DNA of 43,287 nt from contig REEP01000039.1 in assembly GCA_007695045.1 (NCBI GenBank), positions 1 through 43,287 of the forward strand. Direction: 5' to 3'. The position numbers and the translations under genes are program-made. This document shows positions 16,519 to 26,343 of this stretch, one piece after another. This DNA comes from Rhodospirillales bacterium (GTDB lineage: Bacteria; Pseudomonadota; Alphaproteobacteria; Rhodospirillales; Defluviicoccaceae). Positions within the stretch are counted from its first letter, which is position 1, and each line of letters starts with the position of its first letter. Below the pieces are notes generated by a model. The model saw only the letters and a program-made list of their open reading frames with translations. It searched no databases and was not told the origin of the DNA.

Positions 16519-18090
16519 TTAATGGCGGAAGTGGCGGAGGCCGGTGAACACCATTGCCAGGCCGTGGTCGTCGGCGGCGGCGATCACGTCGTCATCCCGG
16601 ACCGACCCACCCGGTTGAATGACCGCGGTAGCGCCCGCTTCGGCGCAGGCGATCAGGCCGTCAGGGAACGGGAAGAACGCATCCGACGCCACCACCGCGC
16701 CCTCGGTCCGCGGCATTGCTTCGTTGGCTGCCTGCCTCGCCTCCTCTGCCTTCCAGGCGGCAAGGCGCGCGGAGTCTACCCGGCTCATCTGCCCGGCGCC
16801 GACGCCCACGGTCGCCCCGTTCTTGCAGAACACGATGGCGTTGGACTTGACGTGCTTCGCTACCCGATAGGCGAACATCAAATCCGCCATCTCGGCGTTG
16901 GTGGGAACCCGACGTGTCACGGAACGCACGTCCGCCGCCGTGACGGCATCGTCGCGGCTTTGCAGGAGGTAGCCGCCGGCGACGCTCCGCACCGTCATGC
17001 CCGGCGCCGCTGGGTCAGGCAGGCCGCCCGCGTCCAGAAGCCGGAGGTTCTTCCTGGCAGCCAGGATCGCCAACGCCTCATCCTCCACCGCGGGTGCAAT
17101 CACCACCTCCAGGAAAATCTCAGCGATGGCCCGGGCGGTCTCTGCGTCCAGCGGCCGGTTGACGGCCACAATGCCGCCAAAGGCGCTCACAGGGTCGCAG
17201 GCGAAAGCCTTGGCATAGGCTTCGGCCAAGCTGGCTGCGGTGGCGACCCCGCACGGATTGGCATGCTTGATGATGGCGACGGCAGGCTCCGTGAACTCCG
17301 CCGCCAGTTCGAACGCGGCATCCGTGTCATTGAGGTTGTTGAAGCTGAGTTCCTTGCCTTGGACCTGCCGGGCGGTAGCGACCCCCGGACGGGACTCGCC
17401 ACCGCTATAGAACGCCGCCCCCTGGTGCGGGTTTTCGCCATAGCGCAGCATCTGCCGGCGGGTGGCGGCCAGCACAATCCGCTCGGGCAGCGGATCATCC
17501 AGCATCCGGGCGAACCAGCCGGCGATCGCCGCATCGTAGCTGGCGGTATGGGCGTAAGCCTTGGCGGCCAGGACTTGGCGCAGCCCTGCCGGCACGCTGC
17601 CGCCATCAGCCCGCATCGCCTCGGTCACCCGTGCATAGTCGGCGGCATCCACCACCACGGTGACGTGGGCGTGGTTCTTGGCCGCCGCGCGGATCAGCGC
17701 CGGCCCGCCAATGTCAATATTCTCGATGCAGTCGTCAAACGGCCTTCCGGCGGCGACGGTGGCCTCGAACGGATACAGGTTGACCACCAGCAAGTCGATC
17801 GGGGCGATGCCATGGTCCCGCATGGCCTGCTCGTGGCCCGCGTTACCGCGGACGCCGAGGAGCCCGCCGTGGATGCGGGGATGCAGGGTCTTGACCCGCC
17901 CGTCCAGAATCTCAGGAAAGCCGGTATGGGCGGACACCTCCGTGACGGCGACACCCGCTTCCGCCAGTGCCCGTGCCGAACCGCCGGTCGAGAGGATCTC
18001 CACCCCCTGGTCCTCAAGGTAGCGGGCGAAATCGGTCAGTCCGGTCTTGTCGGAGACGGAGATGAGGGCACGACGAACGGCTGACGGCAT
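16519..18090 (-). CDS. purH: Bifunctional AICAR formyltransferase / IMP cyclohydrolase
   Basis: This 523-residue enzyme catalyses the last two steps of IMP synthesis. The N-terminal cyclohydrolase domain (MGS-like) shows [24 protein letters not shown] and [15 protein letters not shown]. The C-terminal transformylase shows [25 protein letters not shown] and the terminal [20 protein letters not shown]. Start ATG 18090 gives the family's normal length; an upstream in-frame extension of 70 residues is low-complexity Arg-rich and is rejected. It is isolated by 99 and 161 bases from its same-strand neighbours. Confidence 0.97.
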   Translation of the reverse strand: MPSAVRRALISVSDKTGLTDFARYLEDQGVEILSTGGSARALAEAGVAVTEVSAHTGFPEILDGRVKTLHPRIHGGLLGVRGNAGHEQAMRDHGIAPIDLLVVNLYPFEATVAAGRPFDDCIENIDIGGPALIRAAAKNHAHVTVVVDAADYARVTEAMRADGGSVPAGLRQVLAAKAYAHTASYDAAIAGWFARMLDDPLPERIVLAATRRQMLRYGENPHQGAAFYSGGESRPGVATARQVQGKELSFNNLNDTDAAFELAAEFTEPAVAIIKHANPCGVATAASLAEAYAKAFACDPVSAFGGIVAVNRPLDAETARAIAEIFLEVVIAPAVEDEALAILAARKNLRLLDAGGLPDPAAPGMTVRSVAGGYLLQSRDDAVTAADVRSVTRRVPTNAEMADLMFAYRVAKHVKSNAIVFCKNGATVGVGAGQMSRVDSARLAAWKAEEARQAANEAMPRTEGAVVASDAFFPFPDGLIACAEAGATAVIQPGGSVRDDDVIAAADDHGLAMVFTGLRHFRH

Positions 18091-18251
18091 GGCGACGGTA
18101 CTTCCCGTTTGGTGGTGGACAGATGACCGCGGATTCTTGTGCGCCGCGTATCGTTTTCGCGCCGGCGCATATAGCAGACGAGAGGCCAGGAGCGCACCCC
18201 TTGATGTCCGATTGCCATGCCGACGGTTGCGGTCGCTGACGCCAGCGTGGA

Positions 18252-20204
18252 TCAGGCGGAGGCGGCCACAGGGCCCGGGCCGCGTTCGGCGGCAGGGCAA
18301 CGATACTCCGGCACCAGTTGCCGAATTACATTGAATAACTTGTCCGCATCTGCTGCATCGTTGGCAGCGGCCAAGTCCTCCAGTTTTGGAACGAAGGTCG
18401 CGAGGTCGGCCGGCTCGGGTGCCGCCAACAATAATCCCGGATTGTCCGTGGGCACCGCGTCCTCGCCGGGGTTGAACAATTCCTCAAAGAGCTTTTCACC
18501 AGGCCGCAGCCCGACAAAGCGGATTTGGACGTCCACATCGGGTGTCAGCCCGGACAAGCGGACCATTTGCCGTGCGAGATCGACGATTCGCACAGGCTCG
18601 CCCATGTCCAGCACGAAGATTTTCCCCGCCGACGATGCATGGTCCTGGGCCAGAACGGAGGCCTCCAGGATCAGCTCCACGGCTTCCCGCACGGTCATGA
18701 AATAACGGCGCATGTCCGGGTGGGTCACGGTGATGGGCCCGCCGGCCGCCAGCTGGCGCTGGAACAACGGCACCACCGAACCGGTCGAGCCCAGTACATT
18801 GCCGAACCGGACGGTGACGAACCGCGTCCCCCTGCCCGCCTCCCGTCGCCTGTCCAGCGCCTGGCAATACCGCTCCGCAATGCGCTTGGATGCTCCCATG
18901 ACACTGGTCGGGTTGATGGCCTTGTCGGTGGAGACCATCACCAGAGTCCCGACACCGGAAGCAACGGCTGCGTCCGCCACATTGATGGTGCCGAACACGT
19001 TGGTCGCGATCCCTTCGAACGGGTTGGCCTCCACCAGGGGAACATGCTTCAGAGCGGCGGCATGGAATACCAGTTCCGGCTGAAAGCGATCGAACAGGCG
19101 GTGCATACGTTCGCGGTTACGCACGTCGGCGATGACCGGTGTACAGGTGAGATCGGGACACTGCCCGCGCACTTCCCCGTCCATGGTGTAGAGATTGAAC
19201 TCGGACTGCTCGACCAGCAACAACTTGCTCGGTCTGAATCCGGCGACCTGCCGGACCAGTTCGCTGCCGATGCTGCCGCCGGCCCCGGTCACCGCAACGC
19301 GGCGTCCTTTGATCAACGCCTTCATCGCTTCGCGGTCCAAGGGAGTCTGCGGGCGGCACAGCAGGTCCTCCACGGCGATCGGCCGAGGCTCCACGCGGTC
19401 GGGAGGTCCGGACTTGAAGTCGGTCACCCGTGGAGCGCGCGCCAAGGTCAGGCCGAGAGCCGTCGCCGTCTCCAACAGGCCTCGCACCAGAGCGCCATCC
19501 GAGGCGTCCTTGGCGAGAACCAACCGTTGCGGTGGCTTTCCTGACAGACGTGCAGACGCGACCACTTGCGGCAAGTCTTCCACCACGCCCAAGACCGGGA
19601 CACCATGAAGTCGCTGCCCCACACGCTTGCGCTTCTCCGCGACGATGCCGACGATATCGTAGACGCACCGAGGGTCGCCTTTGATGCCGCGAATGAACAG
19701 TTCCGCTTCCGCACCGGATCCGACCACCAGAACCGGGATTCGATGCCCGGACGCCGCTGCCTGACGACGTTCCTGTCGCCGATCCTTGCGGATGCGATAA
19801 ACGAAGCGCGGCGCCCCCAGCAAAGCCATCAGAACAAACCAGTTGATGAAGGGCACCGACCGCGGCATCGGTTCAAGCCTAGTCCATAGAAACAACAACA
19901 GAAGGAAGATGGCGAGGGTTATGGTGCTGGCACGGGCAATGGCCAAGAGATCAGCCATCGAGGCATACCGCCAGATTCCTTTATATAACCCGGTAAGCAA
20001 AAACACTGCCGTCGCGATGCACGTGAAAGCAGTTGTCGCCAGGATCAGGTCCCTGGGAGCGAAATAGAAAAAAATGTTGTCGCCAACCCGCAGATAGAGT
20101 GCCAAAACAAAAGAGGCTGCGGCCATCACCACGTCGTGCCCGAACACCACCCAGCCCCGCCGGGGAAAGGCGAAATGCCGAACAATCGTGTTATGGCTGA
20201 TCAC
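18252..20204 (-). CDS. UDP-GlcNAc 4,6-dehydratase, membrane-bound (WbpM/FlaA1/WreV-like)
   Basis: This 650-residue polysaccharide-biosynthesis enzyme has four N-terminal transmembrane helices (within about 15-135), a CoA-binding-like domain, then a CapD-type SDR domain. The NAD motif TGAGGSIG is at about 306-313 and the active-site region is [17 protein letters not shown]. In the latter, Met-xxx-Lys replaces the usual Tyr-xxx-Lys, as in inverting-type WbpM/PglF enzymes. It converts UDP-GlcNAc to UDP-4-keto-6-deoxy-GlcNAc. I choose the GTG at 20204 because it overlaps the TGA of the preceding gene (GTGA). A longer ATG frame would run 79 bases into that gene. Confidence 0.9.
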   Translation of the reverse strand: MISHNTIVRHFAFPRRGWVVFGHDVVMAAASFVLALYLRVGDNIFFYFAPRDLILATTAFTCIATAVFLLTGLYKGIWRYASMADLLAIARASTITLAIFLLLLFLWTRLEPMPRSVPFINWFVLMALLGAPRFVYRIRKDRRQERRQAAASGHRIPVLVVGSGAEAELFIRGIKGDPRCVYDIVGIVAEKRKRVGQRLHGVPVLGVVEDLPQVVASARLSGKPPQRLVLAKDASDGALVRGLLETATALGLTLARAPRVTDFKSGPPDRVEPRPIAVEDLLCRPQTPLDREAMKALIKGRRVAVTGAGGSIGSELVRQVAGFRPSKLLLVEQSEFNLYTMDGEVRGQCPDLTCTPVIADVRNRERMHRLFDRFQPELVFHAAALKHVPLVEANPFEGIATNVFGTINVADAAVASGVGTLVMVSTDKAINPTSVMGASKRIAERYCQALDRRREAGRGTRFVTVRFGNVLGSTGSVVPLFQRQLAAGGPITVTHPDMRRYFMTVREAVELILEASVLAQDHASSAGKIFVLDMGEPVRIVDLARQMVRLSGLTPDVDVQIRFVGLRPGEKLFEELFNPGEDAVPTDNPGLLLAAPEPADLATFVPKLEDLAAANDAADADKLFNVIRQLVPEYRCPAAERGPGPVAASA

Positions 20205-21187
20205 CGCCCCTGCCGCTCCGCTGCGAACCAAGCCGCCGTCGAACTCAGTCCTTGTAGCACAGTTCTCGGCGGTGACCACTCGAGTTCCTGACGGATGCGG
20301 AAATCATCCACGCGGCACGAACCGATTAACCGGTCGACGGCCGCCCGCTGGCCGGTCAGCGCACCGCCCAGCCGCAGAACGCCCACCGGCACCGGCAGCA
20401 GGCGGACCCGCCGGCCCATACCGTCCGCCAACACCCGCACAATCTCCGCGGTCGACAGGTCGTCACCATCACGCACAAAGTATGTTTGCCCGGCCGCGGC
20501 GGGCGCACTGATACAGAGGCGGATGACGTCGGCAAGGTTGTCCACGCCGATCATGCTGCGGCGGTTGCGCACGAGGCCCAATGGCAGCACCGGCGCCCGG
20601 GCCACAAGCTTCAGCAGCGCCAGAAAGTTCGCCTTGACGCCGGGGCCGTAGACCAAAGGCGGACGCAGAATGACCATTTCCGGTGCGGACACGTGCCCGG
20701 ATGCCTCGGCGGTGACGCTGGCCAGGCCCTGCTCGGCCTGCCATTTCGACCGGGCGTAAGGATCCTGCGGCCGTGGCGGTTCGCCTTCGCGGAACGCCGC
20801 ATCGGAACCGGTCCGTTCGCCCATGACCTTGGCGGTGCTGAGATACACGAAGCGGCGGACCCCGGCGCGCGCGGCATCCGACGCCAGCTTGCGGGTGCCA
20901 TCCACATTGACCCGCCGATATACCTTCAGAGTGGCTTCATCAGCCGTCTCGTCGACCACGTGGGCACGCCCGGCGAGATGAACCACGGCGTCCACGTCGC
21001 GCAGCACCCCGCTCCAGTCGATGCCAGGCCCCACACCCGGGATCGACCGCACCTCCACCTGCGGCATTGCCTCCGCAGTCCGCGGATGCCGCGTGGCCAC
21101 CGCGACCGCGAAGCCATGCCGAACCAGCGTCGGGCACAGAGTCCGACCAATAAAGCCCGTTCCGCCGGTGACCAGAATCCGTTGCAT
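20201..21187 (-). CDS. NAD-dependent epimerase/4-keto reductase (WbpV/WreQ-like)
   Basis: This 328-residue extended SDR has the Rossmann motif GGTGFIG (8-14), the catalytic Ser117 in YLSTAK and Y144-x3-K148 in PYARSK. Its C-terminal half (RSMIGVDNLADVIRLCISAP, QTYFVRDGDDLS) resembles the WbpV/WreQ branch. These reduce UDP-4-keto-6-deoxy-GlcNAc to UDP-QuiNAc. The position between a WbpL/WreU-like transferase and a WbpM/WreV-like dehydratase supports that specific role, but UDP-Glc/GlcNAc 4-epimerase activity is the generic alternative. It starts 6 bases after the transferase stop and overlaps the dehydratase by four. Confidence 0.85.
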   Translation of the reverse strand: MQRILVTGGTGFIGRTLCPTLVRHGFAVAVATRHPRTAEAMPQVEVRSIPGVGPGIDWSGVLRDVDAVVHLAGRAHVVDETADEATLKVYRRVNVDGTRKLASDAARAGVRRFVYLSTAKVMGERTGSDAAFREGEPPRPQDPYARSKWQAEQGLASVTAEASGHVSAPEMVILRPPLVYGPGVKANFLALLKLVARAPVLPLGLVRNRRSMIGVDNLADVIRLCISAPAAAGQTYFVRDGDDLSTAEIVRVLADGMGRRVRLLPVPVGVLRLGGALTGQRAAVDRLIGSCRVDDFRIRQELEWSPPRTVLQGLSSTAAWFAAERQGR

Positions 21188-21193
21188 TACGGC

Positions 21194-22240
21194 TCAAGCG
21201 TCCTTTCCCGAATAATCACCGCCCCAGGCACGCAGGCGTGCCGGTACCCACGCGGGGGGCGCCAGGACCATAAGCAGCATGCCGACGGCAAGGCAAGCAC
21301 AGGCCAGCGCCAGCCCGCCACGGCCCAGGGCAGCCAGGGCAGCCATGCCCAGCAGAACCGCATTCGCGGCAATAACACGACGGACCACTGCCGTGTGAGC
21401 CGCCCCGGCGCGGACGGCTTTCTGGTAGAAATGCTCCCGGTGCGCCTGCCACGGGCGCTCACCCCGCAGGAGTCGCCGCGCGAGGGTGATGGTTCCGTCG
21501 GCGAGATAGTACAACGGCAGGATCAGAGCCGCGATGGCCTGTCCCTCGGCAGCCAGGCGCAGCAACAGCCAACCGAGCAGAAAACCAAGTCCGATGCTGC
21601 CCACATCGCCGAGAAAGAGGCGTGCCGGGGGCCAGTTCCAGACGAGAAAGCCCAAGGCGGCGGTTGCCAGAGTGACACCGTGGAATGGCAACATCGGCGC
21701 CGAACCGGCAAGCACCGAAACCAACGCAACGCCCAGGCCGAGCGTCGTCGCTTCCACCCCGGCGAGCCCATCGATCCCATCCATGAAGTTGAAGAGATTG
21801 ATGAACCAGAGCCACACCACGGCCGCAGCCAGGGTGTCGACTGTTGGCCCCAGCCAGCCCCCGAACACGGGACCCGGAAGCGGCGCCGCCAGCATCACCG
21901 CGGCAACGGCCGCGACCTGGACCGCGAGCCGGAAGCCAGCCGACAAGCCGCGAACATCATCAGCCCAGGACACCATCGCGACAACAAGACCGGCGGCGCA
22001 GACGACAAGCACCGGCCAGGAATCCGGCGCGTCCACCCAAGCCTGCGCCAACCAAGCGAGGACTACCACCGGTACCAGCGCAAGGCCCCCGCCGCGCGGC
22101 GTTACCGCGGTGTGGCTGCTGCGGGCATTGGGATGGTCAAGCACGGCCCAACGCAGCAACAAGTGGCGCACGATGCCGGTTCCGACCGCGGTGGCGACAA
22201 ACACAAGGACGGCTGTGGCGACGATCCCGACCGTGGTCAC
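21194..22240 (-). CDS. Polyprenyl-phosphate sugar-1-phosphate transferase (WecA/WbpL/WreU-like)
   Basis: This 348-residue polytopic protein of the MraY/WecA superfamily has about ten hydrophobic helices. Family motifs are HPNARSSHTAVTPRGGG near the N-terminus, WADDVRGL, NLFNFMDGIDGLAG (nucleotide/metal binding), FLGDVGSIGLGFLLG and a basic HREHFYQK loop. It should transfer a sugar-1-phosphate from UDP-sugar to undecaprenyl phosphate, the committed step of O-antigen or capsule repeat synthesis. The GTG start at 22240, four bases after the methyltransferase stop, fits topology better than the ORF-extending ATG at 22333, which would overlap the previous gene by 89 bases. Confidence 0.88.
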   Translation of the reverse strand: MTTVGIVATAVLVFVATAVGTGIVRHLLLRWAVLDHPNARSSHTAVTPRGGGLALVPVVVLAWLAQAWVDAPDSWPVLVVCAAGLVVAMVSWADDVRGLSAGFRLAVQVAAVAAVMLAAPLPGPVFGGWLGPTVDTLAAAVVWLWFINLFNFMDGIDGLAGVEATTLGLGVALVSVLAGSAPMLPFHGVTLATAALGFLVWNWPPARLFLGDVGSIGLGFLLGWLLLRLAAEGQAIAALILPLYYLADGTITLARRLLRGERPWQAHREHFYQKAVRAGAAHTAVVRRVIAANAVLLGMAALAALGRGGLALACACLAVGMLLMVLAPPAWVPARLRAWGGDYSGKDA

Positions 22241-22244
22241 GACC

Positions 22245-23492
22245 CTATACCTGCCGCGGTTCAGGCAAAGGCACGACAAAACGCCCTTCCCACCCAAGAC
22301 AGGAGCGGGCCTGGGCAATAAGGGCCTCGGCATGTTCCCACGCCAGAACGATCAGCAGATCCGGCCGGCGCCGGACCAACTCATCGGTCGGCATGATCGG
22401 AATGTGCAGACCTGGTGTGCTCAGTCCCTGCTTCCACGGCGTATCGTCTCCGATCAAGGCGATGACCTGCCGATCGAGACCGAGTTGATAAAGCAGGCTG
22501 GTGGACTTGGCAGGAGCCCCCAGCCCGGCGATGAGCCCCCCAGCCTGCTGCACCGGTTCCAGCAGCGACCAGAGTGCATTCCGGGTCGCAGCAATGCGGC
22601 GGCCCAGGTCCTCGAAGACCGTCGGCGTGGCAAGACCGGCCCGGCCCTCCAGTTCACAGAGGGCCTCGACGGTCGCATCGGACCGCAGGTTGCCGCCCAA
22701 TCGCTGAACGAAGCCCCGCAACCGCCCATTGGTTCGTTGCACGGCAACCAATTCCATATCGCAGGAATGGAAGAAGCGGACCAGCGGAGCGACAGCATAA
22801 TACCCAAGGTTTTCATGGAGGATCCCGTCGAACAACCCGCCTTCGACCATGTCCAGGAGATAGGCGACGTCGAATACGAAGGTGCCGTCACGAGCGAGGA
22901 GTTGCTGCACACCCTCGATCACCGCGGCGAGGTCGTCGGCGTGGGCCAGCACGTTTTGAGCGATGACCACGGCGGCCCGCCCGCGCTCTTCCTCGATGCG
23001 CTCAGCAATGCCGGGCGAGAAGAATCCCGGAAACGTCGGGACGCCGCCATTGATCGCACTGCGGGCCAAGTCGAGCACCGGCTCCACGCCTTGCGGACGC
23101 ATTCCAGCCGCGTCAAACCGGCGCAGGAGAGTCCCGTCGTTGGAACCAATACCCACGATGAGGGCGCCCTGGCGCGGCCGCAAGCGCCGGATCAGATCAT
23201 CGGCCCAGGCATCGGTGGACTCCACGGCAGCCGGAACCTCGGCGATCGCCGTACGATGGCGCTGGAACAGCCAACGGGGATCGACAACATCGATCAACTG
23301 CGCGTGACCGCAACGTTCACACAGGTAGATATCCAAAGGATACAGCGTCTGCGCGGTGCACATGGCGGCGGCGTCAACGAATGCGTTGGCAAGTGCCGTC
23401 GGCTCCAGAGACAGCACCAGAGTGAGCGCAGCGCTGCCACATAGCCGGCACGTGGTCCGTCGCGTTACGGCCTCAGCCATCCGGTCCATCAT
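22245..23492 (-). CDS. SAM-dependent sugar C-methyltransferase (TylC3/NovU family)
   Basis: This ~415-residue three-part enzyme has an N-terminal zinc-binding domain (CRLCG at 15-19 and CERCGH near 58-63), a Rossmann SAM domain with VGIGSNDGTLL, and a C-terminal C-methyltransferase domain (LIAGLGAPAKSTSLLYQ). HENLGYYA corresponds to the His/Tyr catalytic segment seen in ketosugar C-methyltransferases. It probably adds a methyl branch to a keto-deoxysugar nucleotide for surface polysaccharide. Several starts are possible (23492, 23489, 23480), none with a strong RBS. The first overlaps the heparinase-like gene by 20 bases, so translation is likely coupled. Confidence 0.85.
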   Translation of the reverse strand: MMDRMAEAVTRRTTCRLCGSAALTLVLSLEPTALANAFVDAAAMCTAQTLYPLDIYLCERCGHAQLIDVVDPRWLFQRHRTAIAEVPAAVESTDAWADDLIRRLRPRQGALIVGIGSNDGTLLRRFDAAGMRPQGVEPVLDLARSAINGGVPTFPGFFSPGIAERIEEERGRAAVVIAQNVLAHADDLAAVIEGVQQLLARDGTFVFDVAYLLDMVEGGLFDGILHENLGYYAVAPLVRFFHSCDMELVAVQRTNGRLRGFVQRLGGNLRSDATVEALCELEGRAGLATPTVFEDLGRRIAATRNALWSLLEPVQQAGGLIAGLGAPAKSTSLLYQLGLDRQVIALIGDDTPWKQGLSTPGLHIPIMPTDELVRRRPDLLIVLAWEHAEALIAQARSCLGWEGRFVVPLPEPRQV

Positions 23493-25125
23493 CTCGTCGG
23501 AATGCCCATTTTACCCGGCCGCCCGGCTCTTGCGGTGCGCCAGACACGACGATCTGGCTGGTCGGACGCGGGCTGTCACCGCTTCCCAGATAGACCGAAT
23601 CGTCAAGGCTGACCCGGCCTCCCACGGCCAGGAAGCGCCAGATCCCGCCGGTGGGCAGACGCAGCCGAACCGTTGCCTCCTCGCTATCCAGTTCCGCAGC
23701 CACCGCCGGATGCAGATGAAAACGCAGCTTGAAACCGTGACGACCGGTACCGTCCAGCACGTCCTCGCCACGCACGTCGTCACCGGTGGGATCAATGTAA
23801 AGGCGACGGCGATGGAGCAGGCCGAAGGCACGTCGGTAACCGTCGTGGGCGGCTTCCACCCAGACCGAGCCCTCGGTCTCCCGACGTGCCGCGTTCACCG
23901 CGATGCGGGGGCCGCCAAGACTCGCCGCGTCCGCGACGGGCAGGACGCTCGCGCCATTGATGATCAGGGTCGAGTGGGCATCGGTTGAGCGAAGAGCGGT
24001 GCGCCAACGGGCATCGTCCCCCGTATAGTCACCGCAGTTGGTCACCACGCGGTCACGTCCGACACTCATTTCGAACGCAAGCGGCGCTGCGTGCGCCCAC
24101 GGTCCAGGCGGCGGCGGACCCACGTCGAACACGAGCACGGTGCGGCCTGCAGCCAAGCGTTGAAAACCCACGTCCCGACCGTTGTCTTGCGGCCGGCCTT
24201 TCTGTCCGGATCGTCCGATGACGGCATCGATGAGGCGTCGATCCCCCTCCTTGCCACCGTGAAACAGGACCAGACCACCATCGCCGGCGCGATAGGCTCG
24301 TAATGCCGGAACCATCCGATCGATGGCCGCCCCCAGAGCCGGCGGCGGCTCCCGGCGCGCCGCCTGATATGCCGTCCGCATATCCAGAAGATCACGCAGA
24401 ACCGCCAAGTGCAAAGACGGAGCGCGTTGAACGTGGCCACCATCGGGCAGGATCTGGTGGTCGATCTCCCGCACCAGAAAACGTTCCGCCGCCGTGAAGT
24501 CGCCCACGTCTAGACACACGGCGGCAAACAGCCGCGCCTTGGCGACCGAGAACGCCTCGGCCCGGCCCGACGTCCGCCGCGCCACCCGCACCAGATGGCG
24601 CGCCTGCATAGCCGTCGACCTCAGCAGCTTCGGCGGAAACGGCGCATTGGCTCCGGCCAGAAGGAAATCGGCCGCGCTCAGCCACGCGGCGAGACGTTGC
24701 GCCAGCACCCGCGGCTGCCACGCCGGCAGCCGCCAACGGCCGTAGGCGTCAATCCAGTCCTCGATCAACGCCTGAGCACGCAATTGCGCAGCCTTGGAGC
24801 CGTTCGCTCGCAAATCGTCTAGCCATGCGAATGCATGGAACGCGGCGGCTGCGCTGGGCGAAGCCGCGATCGCCGGCCATGGCGGGTTGCCTAGGGTGAC
24901 TTCGCGATCCTCGACCTGAAAGCGGCCGTCGAGAATTGCCCGTGCTTGCGCCGGATTATCAGGCCACGAGATCGGCAATGTGACGTCAAGATGGTCGGGA
25001 GTGCGCCCGGCGAGGCTCAATCGGTAGGGCGGCGTGCGGTAAAGGCCAGCACAGATCGCGTCCCAACCCTGGACCAGCGCCGAGCGGCAAGCCCGCAGGG
25101 AGACATGGAAGGTTGCGGACGTCAT
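23473..25125 (-). CDS. Heparinase II/III family protein
   Basis: This 550-residue protein has an alpha/alpha-toroid N-terminal half (WIDAYGRWRLPAWQPRVLAQ, FLVREIDHQILPDGGHVQRA) and a beta-rich C-terminal half (LAFEMSVGRDRVVTNCGDY, STDAHSTLIINGASV). This is the pattern of heparinase II/III-like proteins widespread near purH in Alphaproteobacteria. Their natural substrate there is unknown; true heparin is unlikely. No signal peptide is visible. Here it is the first gene of a tightly packed five-gene surface-polysaccharide operon, suggesting a role in turnover or editing of the same polymer (inference). Confidence 0.85.
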   Translation of the reverse strand: MTSATFHVSLRACRSALVQGWDAICAGLYRTPPYRLSLAGRTPDHLDVTLPISWPDNPAQARAILDGRFQVEDREVTLGNPPWPAIAASPSAAAAFHAFAWLDDLRANGSKAAQLRAQALIEDWIDAYGRWRLPAWQPRVLAQRLAAWLSAADFLLAGANAPFPPKLLRSTAMQARHLVRVARRTSGRAEAFSVAKARLFAAVCLDVGDFTAAERFLVREIDHQILPDGGHVQRAPSLHLAVLRDLLDMRTAYQAARREPPPALGAAIDRMVPALRAYRAGDGGLVLFHGGKEGDRRLIDAVIGRSGQKGRPQDNGRDVGFQRLAAGRTVLVFDVGPPPPGPWAHAAPLAFEMSVGRDRVVTNCGDYTGDDARWRTALRSTDAHSTLIINGASVLPVADAASLGGPRIAVNAARRETEGSVWVEAAHDGYRRAFGLLHRRRLYIDPTGDDVRGEDVLDGTGRHGFKLRFHLHPAVAAELDSEEATVRLRLPTGGIWRFLAVGGRVSLDDSVYLGSGDSPRPTSQIVVSGAPQEPGGRVKWAFRRDDGPDG

Positions 25126-25505
25126 CTCAGGTCAGGCGGCTTGACGATGGCGGACCCGGCGTGTCGCACCAGCGTATAGACATTCGATCTTGGTAGCAGC
25201 TTCCTCAAGCCCCCGCAAGCCGGCCCAAAGACGGTGGCGATACATGGCCGCGATGCACCACGCGGCCCGCAGTTAATGGGTGCCGACGGCAGGACAGGCT
25301 CCCGTCGACCACGCCGGCAACAGGCAAGGTTTCAACCAGGGGCTGCATTCCGCGGCATGGCGAAATTGTTGACATCTTTGGCACAAGACCGCATCTTAGG
25401 GGTCTGCGTATACATATCGGGCAAGAACGCTCCGATCATAACAAGATATAGCAAAAAGACAAGGAGAGCGCCGCTTCGGCAGCTCTTCACCCTTGGAGGG
25501 GGACC
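25126..25505. other. 380-base intergenic region upstream of two divergent genes
   Basis: I see no credible gene here. It must hold the promoters of the polysaccharide operon (minus) and sleB (plus). A perfect TTGACA -35 hexamer is at 25369-25374, but the best -10 at normal spacing (CATCTT, 25392-25397) is poor. An AT-richer patch around 25406-25450 could be part of the sleB leader. Confidence 0.5.
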
Positions 25506-26129
25506 ATGCGACGTTCGGTTTTTTGGGGGCCGATCACGGCCACCTTACTTCTGGTTGTGGTCTTTGGCAGTATTCCCGAACGGGAGACTGAAGGGTCCAT
25601 TCCTTCCGTTCCCGTGCCTTCGGTGCCCGAAGTGGCGACCTCGCCGCCGCGCTCGGCACCCGCTCTGCTGGCCGGCGCCATCGCGGCCCCGATTCCGGCG
25701 CGGCTGTTCATGCCGGCAGACGCTGGTGTGCATCTCGGCGAGGAATTTCGCTGCTTGGCCCTGAATATCTACTGGGAAGCCCGGTCGGAATCTTGGCTGG
25801 GGCAGTTGGCGGTGGCAGCGGTGACGCTGAACCGGGTTGCCCACGCCCGGTTTCCGGACACCGTGTGCGGTGTGGTTCGCCAGGGCGGCAGCGCCACTCT
25901 GCATCGCTGTCAATTCTCCTGGTACTGCGACGGCAAGTCCGATGAACCGACCAATGCGGCTGCGTGGCGTCGGGCCCAGGAGGTTGCGTACGCGGTGATG
26001 TTTTTGGGTCCGCGCGATCCCACCGGCGGGGCGCTGTGGTACCACGCCGATTATGTCGCTCCGGACTGGTCGCGGGTGAAAACCCGAAGCACTCAAATCG
26101 GTCGGCATCTCTATTATATTGCGGGCTGA
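25506..26129 (+). CDS. Cell wall hydrolase, SleB/CwlJ (Hydrolase_2) family
   Basis: This 207-residue exported protein has an N-terminal hydrophobic segment (about 8-22), then a Pro/Ser-rich linker (about 28-66), then the Hydrolase_2 catalytic domain. CLALNIYWEARSE carries the probable catalytic Glu91, and CQFSWYCDG and GALWYHADYV are conserved family segments. Homologues in non-sporulating Alphaproteobacteria are lytic transglycosylase-like enzymes for peptidoglycan remodelling. The RBS GGAGGGGG is placed 4 bases before the ATG. It stands alone, divergent from the polysaccharide operon. Confidence 0.9.
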   Translation: MRRSVFWGPITATLLLVVVFGSIPERETEGSIPSVPVPSVPEVATSPPRSAPALLAGAIAAPIPARLFMPADAGVHLGEEFRCLALNIYWEARSESWLGQLAVAAVTLNRVAHARFPDTVCGVVRQGGSATLHRCQFSWYCDGKSDEPTNAAAWRRAQEVAYAVMFLGPRDPTGGALWYHADYVAPDWSRVKTRSTQIGRHLYYIAG

Positions 26130-26283
26130 CGGCGGGTATCCGGCAACAAGGCGAAGGCGGCCGGCATTCCGTGGTGGGGCGCGGAAGGCACACATCAGGC
26201 GCCCGAAACGGTCGTCGGCACGCCAGCTGCGTTCGTTCTGCACGCCACCGCCCTATCCTGAGACGGTTTGGCGAAATTGGGAC

Positions 26284-26313
26284 TTGCGATCGTCACTTTT
26301 CTCGCCTTATGGT
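26284..26313 (+). promoter_or_regulatory. Weak candidate promoter of the Arg/Asp-rich small gene
   Basis: TTGCGA (26284-26289), an 18-base spacer and TATGGT (26308-26313) end 31 bases before the ATG at 26344. Each hexamer has four matches to consensus. Confidence 0.3.
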
Positions 26314-26343
26314 TGCGCTCGGCAAACGGGTGGTGGGCCAGCC

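Noticed and set aside
20486-23444. Two overlapping plus-strand frames of more than 600 residues opposite the polysaccharide genes
   Set aside because: Arg/Pro/Gln-rich translations without motifs, lying over four well-supported minus-strand genes.
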